Assembly (NCBI GenBank): GCA_020636045.1
Contig: JACJYP010000009.1
Span: forward strand, 124,001-188,000
Length of the DNA: 64,000 nucleotides
Reading direction: 5' to 3'
Origin: Lewinellaceae bacterium
GTDB lineage: Bacteria > Bacteroidota > Bacteroidia > Chitinophagales > Saprospiraceae
The notes under the pieces are model-generated. The model saw only the letters and a program-made list of their open reading frames with translations, did not search any database and was not told the DNA's origin. Shown here piece by piece: positions 43,061 to 50,137 of this stretch (its first letter is position 1; every line of letters begins with the position of its first letter). A program made the position numbers and the translations under genes.

Positions 43061-43849
43061 ATGAAAAATCTCTTACCCTTACTGTTTGTCATTACTTGCG
43101 CTACCGCTGCTTTTTCTCAAGTCTGTGTGCGCGATTCTTCCCTAATTCAAACGGGTGCCCTGTTATCACCTGCATTATGGGACACCGCCACGATGCAATA
43201 CAACCTCAATGATGCCTGTATTTTGCATCCTTACAACCAGTCAGTGACGATTAATGTGCCAACAACATACGGTGACTTCCAATTAATCAGTCTGACTATC
43301 GCTACCACAGGTGCAATAAATAACCTTCCAATAGGTCTGACTTATTCCTGCGACCCACCAAACTGTGTATTTATCGCCGGATCACTCGGTTGCATCCAGT
43401 TGTTTGGCACGCCCACCGCCGCCAACATAGCCCCTGACACTTTCGACATTAGTATTGGGACCAATTTGAGTGCCGTCGGAATACCTTTTCTAATCCCTGT
43501 TGAACTCCCTAACCAGTTACCAGGTGATAATCATTACTATCTCGTGCTCAAAGATGCCCAGTGCCTCGTGGGAACTTTCGACCAGAATACCAGTATTGGG
43601 TTTGTAAAAAATGCCCCAAACCCCTTCACGAATGAAACAACCATCACCGTAGAATCCCTCGTGTCCGGTGATTTTCAGTTTGAAGTATTCGACATCCTGG
43701 GTCGACGAGTACACGCGCGCGTGATTCGTTTGGACGCGGGCATCAATGAATTCACCTTCGATGGCAGCCAACTTCTCAATGGCAGTTATTTCTACACCAT
43801 TGGGAATCGCGACGGCAATGTGTCGAGGCGCTTGGTAATTGGGCGATAG
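43061..43849 (+). CDS. Small secreted protein with T9SS type A sorting tail
   Basis: 262 residues. Signal peptide NLLPLLFVITCATAAFSQ. The mature part is rich in Ser/Thr and beta strands with several Cys (CVRDSS, NDACILHPY, LTYSCDPPNCVFIAGSLGCIQLFG), without a family I recognise. The C-terminus from residue 185 is a type A sorting domain: FVKNAPNPFTNETTITVES, then FEVFDILGRRVHAR, and NGSYFYTIGNRDGNVSRRLVIGR. It belongs to the surface-exported set. Base composition is more A+T rich than neighbours, and 41-bp direct repeats flank it, so it may have arrived as a unit. Confidence 0.75.
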   Translation: MKNLLPLLFVITCATAAFSQVCVRDSSLIQTGALLSPALWDTATMQYNLNDACILHPYNQSVTINVPTTYGDFQLISLTIATTGAINNLPIGLTYSCDPPNCVFIAGSLGCIQLFGTPTAANIAPDTFDISIGTNLSAVGIPFLIPVELPNQLPGDNHYYLVLKDAQCLVGTFDQNTSIGFVKNAPNPFTNETTITVESLVSGDFQFEVFDILGRRVHARVIRLDAGINEFTFDGSQLLNGSYFYTIGNRDGNVSRRLVIGR

Positions 43850-43901
43850 AAAGACAATAAACTAACATAAGACTTTATTGATTACTAAAACCATATTGAA
43901 T

Positions 43902-43942
43902 ATAACCGAAGCGACATTGGCCATATTTGCCGAAAGTAATAA
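43902..43942 (+). repeat. 41-bp direct repeat, right copy
   Basis: Matches 42916-42956 at 34 of 41 positions. It ends 16 bp before the 43-bp palindrome that the IS interrupts. Confidence 0.65.
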
Positions 43943-43958
43943 TGCGCCGAACTAACGC

Positions 43959-44001
43959 TTTCCTGCCAACCACCTGCTATGCACGGCGGTTTGGCAGGAA
44001 A
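43959..44001. repeat. 43-bp palindromic site, left copy, abutting the IS
   Basis: TTTCCTGCCAA ... TTGGCAGGAAA: 11-bp perfect arms around a 21-nt centre (CCACCTGCTATGCACGGCGG region). An identical 43-bp copy begins at the other end of the IS (45460-45502). With its outer flanks (AACTAACGC ... GCAAACGTTGTGAG) it resembles an integron attC-type folded site. Confidence 0.75.
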
Positions 44002-45459
44002 CATGAGTCATCCCGAATTTTGGGCCCACCAGTAGAAGAGGCAATTAGCGATGGCCATTCTTAGTCTGTAAAGCGGTATCGAGGCTTCTCGGTACCGCTT
44101 TCCTGTACGATGCGCCCAATTTCGCAGAAATATTGGGACCCAGTCCTTCCAATTTCGCATTATGGTGAGCAAGAAGTCATAGACCAAAGTGACGATAGCC
44201 ATTAGTTTCATTCTGTTGTCCCAAAACCAAAGTCTTGGAGATTCCAAGCCCATTTCGGATTTTAAGAATCGGAAGCCTTGTTCGGCTTCCCAGCGATGCA
44301 TATAACTGAAGAAGACTTCCCAGGCCTGGCTTGGCTTTGAGATGGGCAATGAGGTAATTAAATACATGGGGCTATTGAAGTTGTGTTTATCCCTTACGAT
44401 TACCAAAAAGAGTTGGTTATCAGGATATTCCGGATGGTTTACTGGAGCCCAATCAATGGAGATGCACTTGTCTTTTTGCCGTGCTTTATCCCGCACAATT
44501 TTACTTGCTCTACCTTTAAAAGAGCGGGCCAACAAGTGGGTTTTCTTACAGCCTTTATCCGGATGGACCAACAAATGATTTTGTTTCCAACGGATAATAA
44601 ATGCTTGTTTGAAGCGAAACAAGTAGCAAAGCATCTTTTCGTTGGCATATCCTCGATCCAGCACATGGACGAGTGCTTGATCAATGTGTTGGTGCAACTT
44701 TCTCAGTAGCCGATAAATAATGTTGTCCGGGTCTTCCTTGAATTTACCCCGACTTGTCCACCAAGTCATTTGGCATACACTTGGAATCCCGCCCAAATGG
44801 GATAAGAACACGCCTGTCCATTGGAAACCTGGCACGCAAATACGGCCCACAGGAGGATTGAAAAAACCTCGACGGATTCTGGTCAGGCGTTGGCCTTTGC
44901 TGCTAAATACGCTACAAAGCCCTTCGGCTACCCAACTTTCATGCTTCTCCACCCGGCTATCGTCCCAGAGCATCAGTGGGCGCTTGCCTTGCAGGAATAA
45001 CTGTTCTATGCGCGCCTTAGCCTGTGCAAACAAATGTGCGTCAATCAACTCCGATGACCAACGCTTCGATCTGAGCAGGTTACTAATCCGTTTAGTGCCT
45101 GCCGGAGCCTGTTTAAAACCAACTATGTAGCCCCCTAACTCACTCAATAACAAACCCATAGCACGATTTCTAAACATCAATATGATGTTAAACAAATCAA
45201 AAAATGTGCTGACTAACCGCTTGTCGATTTGAGCATCCAGATCCTGACAAATCCGCCTGGTGTATTGCTCTACGCGGCTGAGCAGAAAGGTGCTTGCGCT
45301 TGGCTTGGTAGCAGAATTTGAGTTACTTTGCTGTACAATTTTAAACATTTGACCTCCTGTCTTTTTGGTGTGGTGAGATACCCAAATTTACAGGAGGTTT
45401 CTTTTTGACCATAAAAAATCCCGAATCCTGGCGATAACCAAAATTCGGGATGACTCATG
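44002..45459 (-). mobile_element. Complete IS4-family insertion sequence
   Basis: 1,458 bp. Terminal inverted repeats CATGAGTCATCCCGAATTTT (44002-44021 and inverse 45440-45459) are perfect over 20 bp and extend by GG. One transposase fills it on the minus strand. Flanked exactly by the 43-bp palindrome on both sides as a direct duplication, far longer than the 9-13 bp expected for IS4. Confidence 0.92.
44008..45348 (-). CDS. IS4-family transposase
   Basis: 446 residues, DDE transposase. The catalytic residues are visible: first Asp in PLMLWDDSRVEKHES, second in VHVLDRGYANEKML, and Glu in YMHRWEAEQGFRFLK, which fits the IS4 signature Y(2)R(3)E(6)K exactly. Uninterrupted, with the stop inside the terminal inverted repeat, so probably active or recently so. 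It catalyses cut-and-paste movement of its element in the cytoplasm. Codon use is less G+C rich than the core genes nearby. Confidence 0.93.
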   Translation of the reverse strand: MFKIVQQSNSNSATKPSASTFLLSRVEQYTRRICQDLDAQIDKRLVSTFFDLFNIILMFRNRAMGLLLSELGGYIVGFKQAPAGTKRISNLLRSKRWSSELIDAHLFAQAKARIEQLFLQGKRPLMLWDDSRVEKHESWVAEGLCSVFSSKGQRLTRIRRGFFNPPVGRICVPGFQWTGVFLSHLGGIPSVCQMTWWTSRGKFKEDPDNIIYRLLRKLHQHIDQALVHVLDRGYANEKMLCYLFRFKQAFIIRWKQNHLLVHPDKGCKKTHLLARSFKGRASKIVRDKARQKDKCISIDWAPVNHPEYPDNQLFLVIVRDKHNFNSPMYLITSLPISKPSQAWEVFFSYMHRWEAEQGFRFLKSEMGLESPRLWFWDNRMKLMAIVTLVYDFLLTIMRNWKDWVPIFLRNWAHRTGKRYREASIPLYRLRMAIANCLFYWWAQNSG

Positions 45460-45502
45460 TTTCCTGCCAACCACCTGCTATGCACGGCGGTTTGGCAGGA
45501 AA
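45460..45502. repeat. 43-bp palindromic site, right copy, abutting the IS
   Basis: Identical to 43959-44001. Followed by GCAAAC and then GTTGTGAGCC (45509-45518), the left end of the cassette-like unit around the next gene. Confidence 0.75.
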
Positions 45503-45508
45503 GCAAAC

Positions 45509-46833
45509 GTTGTGAGCCAAAAGAAATAATAAATGCCAGAACATACACTGCAGAAAGGAATTGATTTTATTGATGGACTCATAAGTCTGGGTGAAATTTT
45601 AGGGTACTATCCTAAAACAGAATTTCCAGTTGAAGAAGGTAAAAGACAAGGTCCAGCAGTCGATGTAGCTTGGTTTAAGGAGGAGAATCAAAAATTTCCT
45701 TTATTCATATTTGAGGTAGAAAGTGCTGCAACAAATAGCATGACTTTTAATCCAATGAAAGTCTTTTCTAAGGAAAATGAATCTTTTGAAAAACCTTTGT
45801 TCTTTTTTCAAGTAATTTTAAAAAAAGGGGAACAATCATCCAGAGTTTCAACACTTAAAAAACAATTCGGCACATATAACTATAGAATATATCGCTTAGA
45901 GTCAGAAGAAAAACAAAAACTGATTCGTGATATAATTCACCAGCACAGAAGAATATCTGATGCGATAGATATTTTTATATTGGTTGAATTCTTTAAAGAA
46001 TCAGATTGGATACACATCGACTTAAATGACTTTATTAAATTGGTCATAAATTTAGAGTTTGAAAAAAACAATGGAGGAATTCTTAATGATTTAGTAAAGT
46101 TAGGAGCCAAGTATGAAGACCTAATTCCAATTGTTTCAGACTATATTATGAAAATTCAATCAGACCCCATTATAAATCAATATAGGATAAATTATAATAC
46201 CTATATTGGGAGTCATTGGTATTATCCAATCCATTTAGGGATTATATATTGCAGTACTGACGAATTGTATTGGAAACTTAAATCAGAAGAGCAACTCAGG
46301 TATTGGCAAGAAAAATATACTTACCTAAAAATGATAGGACCTTACTTTGGGCGAAACAGGGATTATGACGACTTTTTAATATGGGGAGCTGGAGGGTTAT
46401 TGGGAGTTGTTGCGGCGTTATTTAAAGACAATTCAAAAATGCGGAATTATCTTGGTTCAATTTTAAGGAACATTATTGACTCAACAGGAGAAGAATATAA
46501 AATACCTAATCTTATATGGTTGTTTCATATATGCCCAAAAGATGAGACAGGTAAAGCATTGAAAAGATATTTGCTAAATTCATTCAAAAAATTTAATGGT
46601 TTTAAACTAAAAAGTTTCAAAGAACCTCTCTTCTTTGACAATAATGATGAATTCATAGAAGAATTTATTTCAGGAAAAGACTCTATTGATGACTTAGACA
46701 AATTGGAGTTTGAAAAAATTGATTCGAATCAAATAAGTACTGCTTTATTTTTGCTGACTCAAGAATCGAACATCCAACTTGTAAATAAAGAAATAGTTAC
46801 CATTTTGAATAATTAATGAATCCGGCTCACAAC
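45509..46833 (+). other. Cassette-like unit bounded by a 10-bp inverted repeat
   Basis: GTTGTGAGCC (45509-45518) and GGCTCACAAC (46824-46833) are perfect inverse copies placed 15 bp before the start and 7 bp after the stop of the A+T-rich gene. This is the layout of an integron cassette (GTTRRRY ... ORF ... RYYYAAC), although the motifs only partly fit the consensus and no integrase is seen. Confidence 0.4.
45533..46816 (+). CDS. A+T-rich protein with PD-(D/E)xE-like nuclease signature, hypothetical
   Basis: 427 residues. The base composition is strikingly A+T rich beside the core genes, a sign of transfer. The N-terminal 70 residues read LGEILGYYPKTEFPVEEG...GPAVDVAWFKEEN...FPLFIFEVESAATNSM: a Glu, then Asp in VDVAW, then EVE. 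Spacing and strands resemble the restriction-endonuclease fold, with the final Lys replaced by Glu as in BamHI. The rest (residues 120-427) is helical with no family I recognise. No methyltransferase or other defence partner is adjacent. The gene sits within a cassette-like pair of inverted repeats downstream of an IS. Nuclease function is an inference. Confidence 0.5.
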   Translation: MPEHTLQKGIDFIDGLISLGEILGYYPKTEFPVEEGKRQGPAVDVAWFKEENQKFPLFIFEVESAATNSMTFNPMKVFSKENESFEKPLFFFQVILKKGEQSSRVSTLKKQFGTYNYRIYRLESEEKQKLIRDIIHQHRRISDAIDIFILVEFFKESDWIHIDLNDFIKLVINLEFEKNNGGILNDLVKLGAKYEDLIPIVSDYIMKIQSDPIINQYRINYNTYIGSHWYYPIHLGIIYCSTDELYWKLKSEEQLRYWQEKYTYLKMIGPYFGRNRDYDDFLIWGAGGLLGVVAALFKDNSKMRNYLGSILRNIIDSTGEEYKIPNLIWLFHICPKDETGKALKRYLLNSFKKFNGFKLKSFKEPLFFDNNDEFIEEFISGKDSIDDLDKLEFEKIDSNQISTALFLLTQESNIQLVNKEIVTILNN

Positions 46834-46852
46834 AATTTTCAGCCGTTAATTG

Positions 46853-46943
46853 CCCGCTCGCGCGAGACACCACCTCGTGCGCAATATCCTTTGGGCAAAG
46901 CCCAAAAATAATAATTTCACACAAGGCAAAGCCTTGCGCGAGC
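46853..46943. repeat. Cloverleaf-like repeat, copy 2 (about 91 bp)
   Basis: Same order as copy 1: CCCGCTCGCGC end, GAG-acaccac-CTC, TTGGGC-aaa-GCCCAA, CAAGG-caaag-CCTTG, GCGCGAGC end. The first hairpin has changed sequence but still pairs. It closes the island on the right. Between it and the next gene I see only a -7 element. Confidence 0.75.
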
Positions 46944-47030
46944 ATGAAGGCCTTGAACGTGCAGACCGGCCACAACGCAACTTAACACATACTTTACCGT
47001 GCCTTCGGCCCGGCGATCACAGGAATTTCA

Positions 47031-47038
47031 TACGTTTG
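47031..47038 (+). promoter_or_regulatory. Probable -7 element for the 554-residue hypothetical gene
   Basis: TACGTTTG, exact TAnnTTTG; no good TTG at -33. Start near 47045, 43 nt before the ATG at 47088. Confidence 0.4.
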
Positions 47039-47087
47039 TTTGCCCGCTTTTGTCTGCATTGTCATTCGTAAAAATCAAACCCCCGTT

Positions 47088-48752
47088 ATGGCATACTACA
47101 AGATCATCGACGGTCAGCGCTACGACCGCAGCCTGCTTGAAAAAGCGGAAGCCCACACGAAGGGGCGCGGAGAATGGCAACTTTCACTCGACGAGATACA
47201 GGACGTATTTGCCGCCGCCGGTGATGGCAGCGCGTACACCGAAACCGAGTGGCGCACCCTGCGGTATATCGCCGCACACTATCCCCTGACCGCGCCGGCG
47301 CGCAAATGGCTGGACGAACAATTCGAAGCTGGCAACCCGACTGCCGAATTCGGGAAGATCATCGACGAGGTCCTGCGCAAGCAGTTTGGTTTTGCATCCC
47401 TGCAATGGCAGATCGACGACGCCGAATTGCAAGACCAGCTCTCCAAACCCGGCAACAAAACCGGCGTACAGGCAGCCGTAACGGGCGCGCTCAATGCGTT
47501 TTTGTCCGGCGGCATCAATGTATTGAGCCTGCGGGCGGTGGTACAACGCCGCACCGGCAGCGGCGGCGGGCTGAGCGACGACTTTTACCTGAAAACCACG
47601 CGCAAATACATGGAGGATGGCGGGATATTGTTCCTGATCCCGGAAGCGGAAAGCGACAGGGATCAACTGGAATACGATCTGCCGCCTTCGCTCAATTTCG
47701 AAAACTTCTGGCATTTCGGATTGTTCGTGCCGGCCTTGTCGCCCGCACTGTTCATGGCCTCGGTATCGCGCAAAACGCCGGGCTTCCAGTACAGTATCGG
47801 TTACATATCGCGCCGCGTGGAACTTGACGACCTGGTGCGTTTGGTGATCGTTTCGCTGGCGCAGTTTCCCGGACTGAAAAGGAAGATCGACGCAGCAGAA
47901 GTGACCCGGCAACTCGACATTGCACCAGATCAGAACTTTGGCGAGGCCTTGTTCGGCGCCTTGTTCGTGGGCATTTTCAACGGGGAAAGCAGTTTTTCTT
48001 TCCGCGACTTTATCGGGCAGGAAATATGGCCCGATCCTGACAGGGACATCCGCGATTACATGCGGGATTATATCGAAACGGGAACCTTGCACCTGCTCTC
48101 TCCGGAAGGGAACGCGGATTTTCCGGTGCCGGACAATTTTGCGCCCGATTTTCAATACGACTGGGCTTTCGGGCTGGAGATGCCGAAAAAAACGGATGCC
48201 CGCTTTGTTATCACGTCTTCGCGAAACTACGGATTCGAGGCGAGCTGGAACGACGGCTTTCTGCCGGAAATGCTCGATCTGGAAGCGCAAACGAATACGG
48301 TGCTGGAGGAATTCAAACTGCCCGGGCTTCAGGTGACGGTTCCACCCGATGAATTCGAGGCGCAACGCCTGCAATTCGGCGCGGAATACCGCACGTTTTC
48401 AAGCCTGCTCCGGCAGGCGCTGAACACCATCCTGCACGATTACCTGCGGCCCTATTCCGTGTTCAATATTGTAGCGCAGGTACACAGGGATGATGTCAAT
48501 CCCGATCATTTTGATGATCCGTTCGAGTACCGGGCGGCCATTAAACATTTGATATTCAATTACCTGAAAACCGGCAGCCTTGAATTTTTGCCCATCGAAC
48601 TGCCCGACAACAACCCCGTCGAAGGCGAATCCATCCAGGAATTCTGGCAGTTTTTTTGTCTGCTTCCCGGTCTCGGCGATTTCGGTTTCTGGGTGATCAT
48701 TCCGCGCTTTCCCGACGACGGGCAGTTGCCGTATTGCTATGGTGTTAACTAG
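47088..48752 (+). CDS. Hypothetical cytoplasmic protein (554 residues)
   Basis: Starts at ATG 47088; no signal peptide or membrane segment. The N-terminus MAYYKIIDGQRYDRSLLEKAE and the early helices (SLDEIQDVFAAAGDGSAYTETEWRTLRYIAAHY) have an EF-hand-like look, with D-A-D-type acidic loops but no full calcium loop. The rest alternates helical and beta parts, including three similar passages ending in LxFLIPE, LHLLSPEG and LEFLPIE, each followed by a PDNF/SLNFENFWHFGL-type strand; this suggests three copies of one module. I do not recognise a family. Core-like G+C. Upstream lies the second cloverleaf repeat, downstream GGCAGT element C. Confidence 0.6.
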   Translation: MAYYKIIDGQRYDRSLLEKAEAHTKGRGEWQLSLDEIQDVFAAAGDGSAYTETEWRTLRYIAAHYPLTAPARKWLDEQFEAGNPTAEFGKIIDEVLRKQFGFASLQWQIDDAELQDQLSKPGNKTGVQAAVTGALNAFLSGGINVLSLRAVVQRRTGSGGGLSDDFYLKTTRKYMEDGGILFLIPEAESDRDQLEYDLPPSLNFENFWHFGLFVPALSPALFMASVSRKTPGFQYSIGYISRRVELDDLVRLVIVSLAQFPGLKRKIDAAEVTRQLDIAPDQNFGEALFGALFVGIFNGESSFSFRDFIGQEIWPDPDRDIRDYMRDYIETGTLHLLSPEGNADFPVPDNFAPDFQYDWAFGLEMPKKTDARFVITSSRNYGFEASWNDGFLPEMLDLEAQTNTVLEEFKLPGLQVTVPPDEFEAQRLQFGAEYRTFSSLLRQALNTILHDYLRPYSVFNIVAQVHRDDVNPDHFDDPFEYRAAIKHLIFNYLKTGSLEFLPIELPDNNPVEGESIQEFWQFFCLLPGLGDFGFWVIIPRFPDDGQLPYCYGVN

Positions 48753-48761
48753 TCCCTTTTA

Positions 48762-48895
48762 GCAGGATCGATTGGTTCTATTGACAAGAAGCAGGCAGTT
48801 GGCTGAGGCAGTTCGCAGCATTAAAACTGCCACTGCTAACTGCTACTGCCAACTTGATTTTCAAGATACCAAACCATAGAACCAATCGACCCTGT
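48762..48895. mobile_element. GGCAGT-armed repeat element, copy C (134 bp)
   Basis: GCAGGATCGATTGGTTCTA (48762-48780) and TAGAACCAATCGACCCTG (48877-48894) are near-perfect inverse ends, matching those of copy A. Inner arms GGCAGTTGGC...CAGT and ACTGCCACTGCTAACTGC are shorter than in A and B. Confidence 0.7.
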
Positions 48896-48921
48896 CCGGA
48901 AGAGAATAGCATTCCAGATCA

Positions 48922-50088
48922 TCAATACACTTTCTCCCGGCAGTTACATTCCTTCAATATTTTATCGACATTGATCCGGTAGGTATCCAGATCGATGTTC
49001 GCCTGATCGGCAGACAGTTTTACCAACCCGTACGGAAGCGATTCTATAGAGTTGAAGGCCGGGGCCATCGGGATCATATCCTGCGGATCAAGCGACTTTT
49101 TGCCAAAATACTGGCAAACCACCTGCTTTTGCACGATGTGAAAAGAGTCGAGCCCCGCAGCGATCCGGTTGGTATTGATCTCCCGCATCAGACTATCGCT
49201 GTAAAAGACAAAAGGCCGGTATGCTTCATTATTGACAAGGCACAGTGTTGTGTTCAAAAAATTGTACTCCGGTTTGGGCGCCCTGGTATGGAGCATGTCG
49301 AGCAGCGAGGCATATCTGGAAGGTTGCAAATTTCCGGCGGCCGCCTCTTTCCGGATCAGCGCTACGAGCGCATCCTTGTCTTCGATGCTTTTCGATAACA
49401 CAAAATGCCAGAGCAGCACATACACCACTTCCGACCATTTCAGATCTTCCCCGTAAAAGGCGCCGGTTTTTTCTTCCGTCGGGAATCCGTATTGCCCGCA
49501 CAAAGCAAGGAACTGGTGATATTGCCTTTTGTCGAGGCTGTCCCTTTTCGCGTACACCATTTTTGACACCTGCCGGTCCCGCATATTGACGTTTTCGTAA
49601 TCGCGCACTTCCTGATCGAGCGTGAACATCGTGCGCAGGGAGCGCTGCAGGTCGTTTTCCTTTTTGTTCTGCTGGCGTCTGCGCTGTTCCAGGTTGCCGA
49701 TCAGGACCATGTTTTTTGCATCGAACACCCGCAGCGGCATCTCAGAAAAAAGAAATGCCGTATCCACGTTCATATCGAGCATGAGCAGGCGGAGACGGGC
49801 GTCGTTGTTCTCGTAACAGCCGCACTTCGCATTTACCAGTACGGAGTTCCTGATATCTTCATAAAACGGGTATCGCTTTTTTGTAAAGGCCGAATCGTAG
49901 CAGGCAGCCGCCTGACAGAAATCGTTTTTATAGATCGCCCGCGCCGCCCGGTTGATGTAGCGGCAATAGGCGGGAAAATCGTCGCCCGCCGCCGCATCGG
50001 TAGCATGCTTTTCGGGCAAACAGGGGAAATAGATTCCCAAAAACAACAAAAGATTGATCCCGGAGAACAAATAAACATTTGGCTTCAT
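48922..50088 (-). CDS. Hypothetical exported protein with TPR-like start
   Basis: 388 residues. N-terminal hydrophobic segment (INLLLFLGIYFPCLPE) may be a signal or lipoprotein anchor. Then a TPR-like helical pair (FPAYCRYINRAARAIYKNDFCQAAACYDSAFTKK), followed by a Cys-rich loop (VNAKCGCYEN) and more helices (ALCGQYGFPTEEKTGAFYGEDLKWSEVVYVLLWHFVLSKS). It ends ILKECNCREKVY. Similar proteins are scattered in Saprospiria as unassigned sensors of a mixed repeat type. I do not recognise the function. It lies 49 bp downstream of the AsmA-like gene in the same direction. Confidence 0.6.
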   Translation of the reverse strand: MKPNVYLFSGINLLLFLGIYFPCLPEKHATDAAAGDDFPAYCRYINRAARAIYKNDFCQAAACYDSAFTKKRYPFYEDIRNSVLVNAKCGCYENNDARLRLLMLDMNVDTAFLFSEMPLRVFDAKNMVLIGNLEQRRRQQNKKENDLQRSLRTMFTLDQEVRDYENVNMRDRQVSKMVYAKRDSLDKRQYHQFLALCGQYGFPTEEKTGAFYGEDLKWSEVVYVLLWHFVLSKSIEDKDALVALIRKEAAAGNLQPSRYASLLDMLHTRAPKPEYNFLNTTLCLVNNEAYRPFVFYSDSLMREINTNRIAAGLDSFHIVQKQVVCQYFGKKSLDPQDMIPMAPAFNSIESLPYGLVKLSADQANIDLDTYRINVDKILKECNCREKVY

Positions 50089-50137
50089 GAAAAATGGCGT
50101 GGTTTGATGAGAATCAGAAAGATGTCAATGCGGATCG

